NCBI GenBank assembly: GCA_029821455.1
Contig: JALGTI010000170.1
Location: forward strand, 1-13,872
Reading direction: 5' to 3'
Source: Candidatus Zipacnadia bacterium
GTDB taxonomy: Bacteria; Armatimonadota; Zipacnadia; Zipacnadales; Zipacnadaceae
DNA: 13,872 nucleotides
A model generated the notes under the pieces. The model saw only the letters and a list, made by a program, of their open reading frames with translations. It was not told where the DNA came from and did not search any database. A program made the position numbers and the translations under genes. Numbering within the stretch: the stretch's first letter is position 1; each line of letters begins with the position of its first letter. Of the stretch, positions 7,080 to 13,474 are shown one piece after another.

Positions 7080-7214
7080 CTATTTCTCATCACAACCCCA
7101 GAACTCGAGCATCTCGACGCGCCTGGTCACCAGTTCCCCGGCGATGTCCCCGTGCTCCTCGATGACATTACTGTGCATATTGGAGTTGTCGGGCGCGGAG
7201 CATCCACTATTCAC
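7080..7214 (-). CDS. Doubtful small ORF after the 64-codon gene, same frame
   Basis: The frame of the preceding 64-codon gene continues past its TAG (7230-7232) for 49 codons to a TAG at 7080-7082. A GTG at 7214 gives 44 residues, and an ATG at 7178 gives 32 residues. The text ends in an acidic helix-like run (SNVIEEHGDIAGELVTRRVE then MLEFWGCDEK). No ribosome binding site precedes either start. It may be a separate small gene, the lost C-terminal part of the preceding gene, or chance. It ends 42 nt before the DUF58 start. Confidence 0.25.
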   Translation of the reverse strand: MNSGCSAPDNSNMHSNVIEEHGDIAGELVTRRVEMLEFWGCDEK

Positions 7215-7229
7215 GCTGTGGCCCGGGAG

Positions 7230-7424
7230 CTAGTCGCTCAGGCTGACAACCTCTCCCGCAGCCGCAGATTCCTCTGCAGCTAAGCCCTCCCGGACAGATA
7301 CGGCCAGCGCTACCACTATTCCCTGGCTGTAGATGGCACCCTCTGTGCCAACGATCTCCAGGCGCGGGTCATCAAGGTCAACCGCAATCAACTCACGTGG
7401 GTCTACGATGCGTAGCGCTTTCAT
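7230..7424 (-). CDS. Hypothetical 64-residue protein
   Basis: The ATG at 7424 has a near-perfect GGAGGTGA with 7-nt spacing, the best Shine-Dalgarno in the window. That supports real translation even though the product (MKALRIVDPRELIAVDLDDP...) is not recognised. The first half is strand-rich and includes VDLDDPRLEIVGTEGAIYSQ. The middle is a hydrophobic VVALAVSVREG, and the C-terminal third is Ala/Glu-rich, ending VVSLSD. It has no signal peptide. The same frame continues after the stop for 49 codons, which raises the question of a nonsense mutation. It lies upstream of the DUF58 gene on the same strand. Confidence 0.6.
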   Translation of the reverse strand: MKALRIVDPRELIAVDLDDPRLEIVGTEGAIYSQGIVVALAVSVREGLAAEESAAAGEVVSLSD

Positions 7425-7500
7425 ACGTCGTCACCTCCAACGTGACTGAAGAAGTGGTGACGGACATACGCTGGAATCTCTTTGTGCTAAGGAGGGAGCA

Positions 7501-7626
7501 GTGTGCCGTCTCTGCCGGCGAGCATCTCGGCCTGATCTGTACCACGGGCGCTACATCCGACAGTGGCGCAGCGATGATTCCTCACGGCGAATGCTTGCTT
7601 CGCCCTCACAGACCAAAGCTGAGTAG
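7501..7626 (+). CDS. Possible 41-residue Arg-rich small protein
   Basis: AAGGAGGG at 7489-7496 precedes a GTG at 7501 with good spacing, and the frame runs 42 codons to a TAG at 7624-7626. The product starts MCRLCRRASRPDLYHGRYIR, with a CxxC motif and many arginines. The Shine-Dalgarno is strong, but the sequence is not recognised and Arg-rich text is common in false frames of GC-rich DNA. It overlaps a candidate leftward promoter. It is reported because of its ribosome binding site. Confidence 0.28.
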   Translation: MCRLCRRASRPDLYHGRYIRQWRSDDSSRRMLASPSQTKAE

Positions 7627-7629
7627 TAC

Positions 7630-7658
7630 AGTGTATGTTCCTTTGAACCTATACGCAA
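7630..7658 (-). promoter_or_regulatory. Weak candidate promoter for the leftward 64-codon / DUF58 unit
   Basis: Leftward TTGCGT (7658-7653), a 17-nt spacer and TACACT (7635-7630) each match the consensus about 4/6. A start near 7623 would leave a 200-nt leader. It is the best candidate I found upstream of 7424. Confidence 0.3.
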
Positions 7659-7878
7659 TCCTGCCGAAACCTACGGCGTATCAAAAAATCATTATTGAGC
7701 AGCGAAGCTGATTCTGCAGCAAGCGACGTCCTCCCCAGTCCGCCACCTAGCTCAGTATCCGCCTGTCCTTGGGCTGGAACTCAAAGACGTGTCTTGTGTC
7801 ACCCTATCAACCATTCTACACAACAGATCTGACACTACCTAGCGGGCCCCGGCTTATCAGCCATTCGTTGTGACACTT

Positions 7879-7944
7879 GCAAAACTCCTTGCAATGTGCT
7901 ACAAATAGTTTTGCCCAGCTCTTGCGGCCCCCCGGAGGGCTGGG
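7879..7944. repeat. Two adjacent inverted repeats in a gene-free stretch
   Basis: The stretch from 7627 to 8111 has no convincing gene. Within it GCAAAACT (7879-7886) pairs with AGTTTTGC (7907-7914) over a 20-nt loop. CCCAGC (7914-7919) pairs with GCTGGG (7939-7944). Immediately to the right is the 32-bp palindrome at 7952. The run of three possible stems suggests a structured transcript, but no known RNA family is recognised. Confidence 0.4.
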
Positions 7945-7951
7945 TGTTGTG

Positions 7952-7987
7952 AGTGGAGGGAATACTGCAGTATTCCCTCCACTTTTT
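7952..7987 (+). terminator. Perfect 32-bp palindrome followed by a T-run
   Basis: AGTGGAGGGAATACTG (7952-7967) is followed directly by its exact complement (7968-7983) and TTTTT (7983-7987). As RNA it folds into a long stem with a tiny loop and a U-tract, the form of an intrinsic terminator for rightward transcription. No recognisable rightward gene ends here. It may terminate a small RNA or stop read-through into the glycosyltransferase gene that starts at 8112. A palindromic protein-binding site is another option. Confidence 0.6.
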
Positions 7988-8111
7988 GGTAAGACCCAAT
8001 CACCTATCCCACCCGGCATCTGGCCTCCGAGGAGCCCTGCAAGCAGGTCACTCGTGCATAACGGCGAACCTCTTGGCTCGGGTCCCGACACCGCATTACC
8101 TGGCTGGCCGA

Positions 8112-9749
8112 ATGCAAGCGACCGAATCCCGCCACAAGCTCATTGTCTACCTGCTCTTGCCCCTCATCCTGGCGCTGGCCACTGCCCTGAGGCTTTGGGG
8201 CATCACCTGGGGCCTGCCTGACAGCACACACCTCTTCTCTTATCACCCTGACGAGTATCATTCCCTGCGCGGTCTCTTTTCGCTACTGCTCACCGGCAGT
8301 CTGAACCCCCACTTCTTCAACTACGGCAGCCTCTATCTCTACCTGGTCGCCATTCCGGCTGCCTTGCTCCACGGCGGATTGGTGCAGCAGCTCGAGCCGG
8401 GTGCCTCGCCTGATCTCGCCTTGCGCGCCTGGACACTCGATGCCCGCCTGGTTAGCGTTCTGGCCGCGTTAGGGACGGTGGTCGTTGTCTACGCAATTGG
8501 CCGCCGCCTCGCCGGCCCGCTCTGCGGCTTATGGGCAGCGGCCTTGCTGACAGTTATGCCCCTACACGTCCTCCACAGCCATTATGGCACAGTGGATGTC
8601 ACACAGGCGCTCTTTATCGCGCTTTGTTTACTCTTCACCATTAAGCTCTATCAGGACGGGGACCTGGCCAGCGCCATCGGAGCGGGGGCGATGGCAGGGC
8701 TTGCCGCCTCGGTCAAGTACAATGGTGCGCTGGTCATCGTTGCCCCGCTGGTAACGTACATGGCTGTTTCCCGACGCCGCCCACGCACCTCCGCTGCCCA
8801 TCAGGAGACACGGCTTCGCGGCACGATGCCTGTCGCCACCCTTGCAGCGTGCCTGCTCGCATTTGTCCTCACCTCACCCTACACTTTCTTGGCCTGGGGC
8901 GAGGCCAGCGAGCATATTGCACACGAGATTGAGCACATGCGCATCGGGGAGCATCCGGCGGTAGAGGCCGACCCCAGCGCAGTGCTCTTCCACCTCAAGA
9001 ACCTGGCGTGGCCCGGCGCGGGCCTGCTCCTGCCGGTGGCGTTGATCGGGTTGGTCATGCTTTTACAGCGCCATCGCCGCGAGAGTTGGCCCCTGGTTGT
9101 CTTCACAGTCCTGTGGTTTGTGATGATAAGCGCCGCCAGGGTGAGATATGCCAGATACGAGGTGCCCCTGACGCCGGTCTTGGCAGTGGCTGGAGCGTAC
9201 GCCCTGGCACGCTGGGCAGGCCATCTGCGTTACAAGAGGATTGCGACCGTGCTGCTGGCCCTTACCTTCGGGCTGAATGCAACGCTCAGCTATGGCATCG
9301 CTCAGCGGCTGGCCTCAAGTGACCCGCGCCAGGAAATCCTGCGTAGCATCATCAGCGGCTCGGCTTCCGCGCAGGCTACGATTGGCATCATCAGCGAGCC
9401 GTGGTTTGGCCTCCCACCGTTGGACTACTGCAACGGGGGCACTGTCATCCGCCACAACCCGCTCTGGCGTGGCTTCCAGCGACCAATTCAGCCCTTGGTG
9501 GTCACACGGTTGGACCCGGAGAACCTCAAGCGAGAGAACCCGGATTGGTTCGTGCTCAGCGAGTTTGATGTGCGCGATAGCCTGCGGGCAGAGCACGGCC
9601 TCGCCCCACAGTTCATCGCCGCGCTCGATAGCCGCTACAAACTGGTAGCCCAACGCGGCGGTCCGCCGCCTGGCTTTGCGCTCTGGCCCTTGGCCTCGGA
9701 CTGGAATTATCCATGGCCGTTGATACGTCTGTACGTCCGGGCCCCGTAG
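8112..9749 (+). CDS. GT-C family membrane glycosyltransferase (PMT/ArnT-like)
   Basis: The product is 545 residues with about ten hydrophobic segments spread along the chain. After the first transmembrane helix (about 10-30) comes the loop LFSYHPDEYHSLRG with Asp47-Glu48. That is the acidic pair expected in the first extracytoplasmic loop of GT-C enzymes using polyprenyl-phosphate sugar donors (PMT, ArnT and GT39/GT83-like). HSHYGTVDVTQALF and AASVKYNGALVI are also typical of this group. The C-terminal 170 residues form a soluble extracytoplasmic part. Such enzymes transfer a sugar from a lipid-phosphate carrier to protein or lipid outside the membrane; acceptor and sugar cannot be told from sequence. 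The frame is open from 7953, inside the palindrome, but the ATG at 8112 begins a proper positive-then-hydrophobic N-terminus (MQATESRHKLIVYLLLPLIL). Its ribosome binding site is weak. It is convergent with the M50-like gene. Confidence 0.9.
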   Translation: MQATESRHKLIVYLLLPLILALATALRLWGITWGLPDSTHLFSYHPDEYHSLRGLFSLLLTGSLNPHFFNYGSLYLYLVAIPAALLHGGLVQQLEPGASPDLALRAWTLDARLVSVLAALGTVVVVYAIGRRLAGPLCGLWAAALLTVMPLHVLHSHYGTVDVTQALFIALCLLFTIKLYQDGDLASAIGAGAMAGLAASVKYNGALVIVAPLVTYMAVSRRRPRTSAAHQETRLRGTMPVATLAACLLAFVLTSPYTFLAWGEASEHIAHEIEHMRIGEHPAVEADPSAVLFHLKNLAWPGAGLLLPVALIGLVMLLQRHRRESWPLVVFTVLWFVMISAARVRYARYEVPLTPVLAVAGAYALARWAGHLRYKRIATVLLALTFGLNATLSYGIAQRLASSDPRQEILRSIISGSASAQATIGIISEPWFGLPPLDYCNGGTVIRHNPLWRGFQRPIQPLVVTRLDPENLKRENPDWFVLSEFDVRDSLRAEHGLAPQFIAALDSRYKLVAQRGGPPPGFALWPLASDWNYPWPLIRLYVRAP

Positions 9750-9789
9750 GATTGCGTTCAAAAAACACATCCCAGGTAAGACAGTTCTG

Positions 9790-9869
9790 TAGGGGCGCGA
9801 TTCATCGCGCCCTAAGCGCGGTGACGTACGTAGGCGTGATGAATCTGGGCGTGACAAATCACGTCCCTA
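9790..9869. repeat. REP-like element of two hairpins between convergent genes
   Basis: Stem one is GGGCGCGA (9793-9800) with TCGCGCCC (9805-9812) around TTCA. Stem two is GGGCGTGA (9847-9854) with TCACGTCC (9859-9866) around CAAA, with one G-T pair. The outer ends also mirror each other: TAGGGGCGCGATT at 9790 is the inverse of AATCACGTCCCTA at 9857-9869 with two mismatches. The form TAGGGGCG...CGCCC is like the dispersed palindromic repeats of many environmental genomes. Lying between two gene ends, it could terminate both. Confidence 0.6.
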
Positions 9870-9895
9870 TGGAGAATCATAAAACCGATTATTCC

Positions 9896-10681
9896 CTAGT
9901 GGCTGCGCAGGACCCGGACGACAGTAGCTGGCAAGATTGTTATCGCCCCGGCAATTAAGGTCGCAAGGATGCCGAACTCCAGCAAAGCCGACAGCCAGGC
10001 GATGCCATGGCCGAGGTTGCTTTCAAACCAGATGCGGGCAGGCGCGTGCATCTCCAGGCGCGAAAAGCCCATAATCATTAACGCAAACCCAGCGGCGGCT
10101 ACCAGAATTGCTGGCAAACTGTGCCGCAGGTCGAGGTCACTGGGGGCCAGTTCCGCCCCGATGCTGAAGGCCAGGTACAGGAACAGGTACGTCTGCCACG
10201 TTGACCAGTCAAGGCCTTTGATGGTGGTGCTGATGTTAGCGATAAGCAAACTGCTCATGTTGTCAGCAGTGAACTGAAGCGGTTGCAGTTCAATACCTAG
10301 CGCTTGCACCAACGCACGCAGCACCACAGTGCCCAGAACAAGCGGCAACAGGGCGGCCACGCCGGTCGCCAGCCAGGGCACAGCTAGCGGTGACCATGGC
10401 CGGCCGGGTTCGCAGGAGCCCCGGCCTTCGGCGTCGAAGATACAAGGTACGACCCTGTGCACCCGATAGCCGCAGATGAGATAGCCGACGGCGTGGGCGG
10501 TTTCGTGGATGAGGTTGCCCGGCAGGCGCAGGAGTTGGAGCAACTTACCTCCGCCAGAGCGGGGCCGGCGGCTGGCGAACGCCTGCATAACCCAGAGGAA
10601 CAGCAGGCGCGAGAGGATATAGAGGGCTGCTGCCTGGACTGCGACGAAGAGCAACTGCGTAACAAGCTGCGATGTCTGCAT
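9896..10681 (-). CDS. M50-like membrane zinc metalloprotease
   Basis: The product is 261 residues with about six hydrophobic segments (approximately 8-34, 55-75, 98-125, 163-178, 188-207, 224-252). The second contains HETAH at residues 59-63, the HExxH zinc motif within the membrane as in site-2-protease (M50) relatives. An acidic motif, ELAPSDLDLRH (about 177-187), sits by the later helices. Its Asp182 or Asp184 could be the third ligand, which is inference. The context after HETAH (AVGYLICGYRVHRV) is also family-like. There is no PDZ domain, so it is a minimal form. Substrate is unknown; relatives cut membrane-bound regulators. The frame is open upstream to 10933, but the ATG at 10681 is chosen because a hydrophobic N-terminus starts there. 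There is no Shine-Dalgarno, and an extended -10 places transcription start at this ATG. It is divergent from mdh. Confidence 0.85.
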   Translation of the reverse strand: MQTSQLVTQLLFVAVQAAALYILSRLLFLWVMQAFASRRPRSGGGKLLQLLRLPGNLIHETAHAVGYLICGYRVHRVVPCIFDAEGRGSCEPGRPWSPLAVPWLATGVAALLPLVLGTVVLRALVQALGIELQPLQFTADNMSSLLIANISTTIKGLDWSTWQTYLFLYLAFSIGAELAPSDLDLRHSLPAILVAAAGFALMIMGFSRLEMHAPARIWFESNLGHGIAWLSALLEFGILATLIAGAITILPATVVRVLRSH

Positions 10682-10688
10682 CGCGGGG

Positions 10689-10697
10689 ATTATAGCA
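10689..10697 (-). promoter_or_regulatory. Extended -10 promoter for a leaderless M50-like mRNA
   Basis: Leftward TGCTATAAT (10697-10689) is a perfect extended -10. Only 7 nt (CCCCGCG) separate it from the A of the ATG at 10681, so the transcript should begin at or next to the start codon. The -35 region (TGGTGT at 17 nt) is poor, as is usual for extended -10 promoters. Confidence 0.65.
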
Positions 10698-10731
10698 GAT
10701 TGCCCTTGCCCACACCAGATCCGTACGACAG

Positions 10732-10812
10732 GCCTTCGCCCGCCATAGCGGGCTATGGCCCGCGAAGGCAGGCATCCTTGCCTGTCAGCGTGGGGCAGGC
10801 CTCTCGCCTGCC
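10732..10812. repeat. Cluster of three hairpins upstream of mdh
   Basis: Hairpin one joins GCCTTCG (10732-10738) to CGAAGGC (10763-10769), with an inner stem CCATAG/CTATGG (10743-10748 with 10753-10758). Hairpin two is GGCAGGC (10767-10773) with GCCTGTC (10780-10786). Hairpin three is GGCAGGC (10794-10800) with GCCTGCC (10806-10812). Hairpins one and two share bases, so they are alternatives. The sequence has the look of dispersed REP-type repeats. It ends 65 nt before the mdh start and lies behind the promoter of the M50-like gene. Confidence 0.55.
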
Positions 10813-10877
10813 AAGCGCACCAATCTATCATTGTTTTCCAGACCATACACCGCCATATCACGCAAGGAGCACTCGAA

Positions 10878-11819
10878 ATGAGAGTCACCATAGTTGGAGC
10901 CGGGAATGTCGGGGCGACCTGCGCCCAGCGCATCCTGGAGGGTGGGATCGCCGATGTCTATCTCGTGGACGTGGTCGAGGGGCTGGCGAAGGGCAAGGCG
11001 CTGGACCTCGCCCAGGCCGCGCCCCTAGTCGGGCACGGGATGACCATTGAGGGCGGCGAAAGCTATGCGCCTGCTGCCGGTTCAGACATTGTGGTCATCA
11101 CCGCCGGCATAGCCCGCACGCCAGGGATGTCCCGCGACGACTTGCTGGAGACCAATGGAAAGATAACTGAAGCGGTAGTTCAAGAGGTCAAGCAGCACGC
11201 GCCGGATGCGATGATATTGATGGTGTCCAATCCCCTGGATGTGACCACCTACATTGCCCAGCAGGTCAGCGGCCTTGACCGCAGCCGCGTCTTCGGGATG
11301 GCGGGCGTCCTGGACAACGCGCGCTTCCGCACGTTCATTGCGATGGAGCTGGGCTGCAGTCCCCAGGATGTGACTGCAATGGTGCTCGGCGGGCACGGTG
11401 ATGCGATGGTGCCATTGCCCAGGCATTCTACAGTCTCAGGCGTGCCCATCAGTGAACTCATCCGCCAGGATCGGATTGACGAGATTGTAGAGCGCACGCG
11501 CAAGGGCGGGGCTGAGATCGTCAGTTACCTCAAGACCGGCAGCGCCTTCTATGCCCCCGCTGCTGCTGTGACCCAGATGGTGGCTTCCATCCTACGGGAT
11601 GAAAAGCGCATCCTGCCCACATCTGTTCAGCTTCTGGGCGAATATGGCCTGGAGGACGTCTTCGCAGGCGTGCCTGCCAGACTCGGTCGCGGCGGAGTGG
11701 AAGAGATTATTGAGGTCGAACTCACCGACGAGGAGGTGGCCGCTCTACATCGTTCCGCCGAAGCGGTGCGGGACGTGGTGGCCCGCTGGGAGCAGCTAAG
11801 CAGCCCGGCCGCTGGCTAG
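10878..11819 (+). CDS. mdh: Malate dehydrogenase, LDH-like type
   Basis: The enzyme oxidises malate to oxaloacetate with NAD in the TCA cycle and works in the cytosol. The length of 313 residues is normal. The Rossmann motif is GAGNVG (7-12) with Asp31 at the end of strand two, favouring NAD over NADP. The active-site loop GIARTPGMSRDDL gives Arg80 and Arg86; an arginine at the first of these positions is what separates malate from lactate dehydrogenases (Gln there). Asn118 (VSNPLD), Asp146 and Arg149 (GVLDNARF) and the catalytic His173 (GGHGD) are all present. The ATG at 10878 follows AAGGAG with 8-nt spacing; the frame is open from 10755, but that extension crosses the hairpin cluster. No good promoter was found. 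The gene is convergent with rqcH and shares CTAG at its stop. Confidence 0.96.
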   Translation: MRVTIVGAGNVGATCAQRILEGGIADVYLVDVVEGLAKGKALDLAQAAPLVGHGMTIEGGESYAPAAGSDIVVITAGIARTPGMSRDDLLETNGKITEAVVQEVKQHAPDAMILMVSNPLDVTTYIAQQVSGLDRSRVFGMAGVLDNARFRTFIAMELGCSPQDVTAMVLGGHGDAMVPLPRHSTVSGVPISELIRQDRIDEIVERTRKGGAEIVSYLKTGSAFYAPAAAVTQMVASILRDEKRILPTSVQLLGEYGLEDVFAGVPARLGRGGVEEIIEVELTDEEVAALHRSAEAVRDVVARWEQLSSPAAG

Positions 11820-13439
11820 GTGTTCTCCAGACGCCTTGGTGGGACGGCGATGGTCTTGAAGTTGGTATAGCGCACAAAACCCGGGGGCATACCCCTCGGC
11901 TTACGCACATGTTTGACCAGCGTGTAGGCTATCTCGACCAAGTCCTGGTTACGCTGCCTGCAGAGGGCCGCCGCGTGTGAAGCGGCTGCTTCGATAACCT
12001 CCGCTGGCACTTCGTCAGGCTTGCCGCCGGTGCGGATTATGACATGCCCGCCCGGGCCACGACGCACGTGCAGCCAGATGTCGTCTCCATCAGCTTCCCG
12101 AACCACCTCATCGTTCTGCGCGCCACTTCTGCCATAGACTATCGCATACCCGCCGACCTGCGTGCGCGGCAGTTCACGCTTACGGCGGACTTCAGGCTTG
12201 CCCGCAGACACCTTCAGCAAGCCCTGCACGGCCAATTCCTCAGCCAGTGGCTCTAGCTCATCGAGCGTCTGCACCGCTTCAATCTGTTCCAGAAGGTCCT
12301 CGAAATAGTCGCGGATTCGGGTCTAGCGCGATGGTGACCTGCGGCATCCCCTCGGCTGAGTAGTCCGTGACCGTTATCTCACTGGCTCCCGGCTGGATGC
12401 TGTGTAGATTGGCCAGTATTAGCTCGCCGTACCGCCGAAATACCTCCCCCACCTCGGCCTCCTGTAGCGCCTTCTCACGCTCTCGCACACGCCTGTTTGC
12501 CTTGTCATAGACAGTACGCACGACTGATTGGAGCCGCTGAGAGTGCTGCTGAAGTTGCTGCCGCTGACTTAGCTGATGGTGTGTAAGCTCCAGCGCCGCA
12601 CTGATGTCGTCGCACTCCTCCTCCTGCAGGTCGGTAACCGATTGCAGTACCAGTGGATAGGCGAAGAGTTCATGCGGTCCCCGGTAGATGTGGCCGGGGC
12701 CCGGCTTCTCCGCCTGCTCGGCTATACTCTGTAGAGCCTCTGCCAAGATTGCCGGCCAGTTATCAGGAAGCTGATCCAATGGATGCTCGCCATTGAATCC
12801 TGCTCGCGCGCAGACTTCTGTGATAAACACCGCGCTGCCGCCCATCACATTCCCCCGCAGCCACTTGTCCAGCCGCGTATCGCCCTGGGCTATCTTGGTC
12901 AGTGCCTCTCCACTTGCTTCAGCGGGCGATAGCTTATCACCACCGGGCGGAGGTATGTACTGTAGGCCAGGCAGGCTCTGGCGGTAGCGGTTGACAGCGG
13001 CAGGGACATGCTTGGCGCATTCCAGGATGGTCTCGTCAGAGTCCAGGAGCAGCAGGTTGGCGCGCTTGCCCATTATCTCAGCGACCAGGCAGCAGCGCGA
13101 CTCCGGCCCCATTCCCTGGACATTGACAAACTCGATGCGCAGGATTCTATCAAAGTTGGGCTGGCAGACTGAGGTCATGGTAGCGCCTCGCAGGTATCTG
13201 CGCAGCACATCGCCGAATGGGGAGTGCTCACCCGGGTCAGGTGTCATCCCATCGGTGAAGTGCACGCGCCCGTACTCGGCATCACACGCGAGCACAATCT
13301 GAGGCCGCGCAAGCCGCCGCGCCAGTTCCAGGACTACGGTGGTCTTATTGACCATAAAGACGCGCTGAATCCGCGCCCCTACTGCCTGGCGTTCCAAATC
13401 CGTGGTCACACGGCACAGCATGGTCGAGTCGAAGAGCAT
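11816..13439 (-). pseudogene. rqcH: rqcH (NFACT family), broken by internal deletion and frameshift
   Basis: RqcH binds stalled 50S-peptidyl-tRNA complexes and recruits tRNA-Ala to add alanine tails in ribosome quality control. The N-terminal frame (13439 to 12279) carries the NFACT-N domain with Asp97-Arg98 in PNFDRIL, the functional DR pair at the same numbers as in Bacillus. It also carries GKRANLLLLDSDETILECAKHV (residues about 124-145) and the first coiled coil. It runs into ALDPNP and then goes out of frame. The other frame picks up at about 12310 as DYFEDLLEQIEAVQTLDELE and continues through the NFACT-R domain (GRSGAQND, DIWLHVRRGPGGHVIIR, VKHVRKPRGMPPGF) to the stop at 11816. Normal family members have about 34 residues here, including the conserved NAQRYFxKYxKAK segment, all missing. 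The span is 1624 bp, so a single deletion would be of length 3k+2, near 100 nt. No Shine-Dalgarno precedes the ATG. An assembly error is the main alternative. Confidence 0.85.
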
Positions 13440-13445
13440 ATGCGG

Positions 13446-13474
13446 AGTATATCGCTGCCCGCTCGCCGGGGCAA
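13446..13474 (-). promoter_or_regulatory. Promoter for a leaderless rqcH mRNA
   Basis: Leftward TTGCCC (13474-13469), a 17-nt spacer and TATACT (13451-13446) are followed by 6 nt and then the ATG at 13439. Transcription would start at the start codon, in agreement with the lack of a Shine-Dalgarno. Confidence 0.6.

Noticed and set aside
7397..7711. Rightward 104-codon ORF
   Set aside because: It begins inside the leftward 64-codon gene, has no ribosome binding site and ends in AT-rich non-coding text.
10384..11050. Leftward and rightward ORFs over the M50-like and mdh starts
   Set aside because: They are shadows of the M50-like protease and malate dehydrogenase frames and cross the hairpin cluster.
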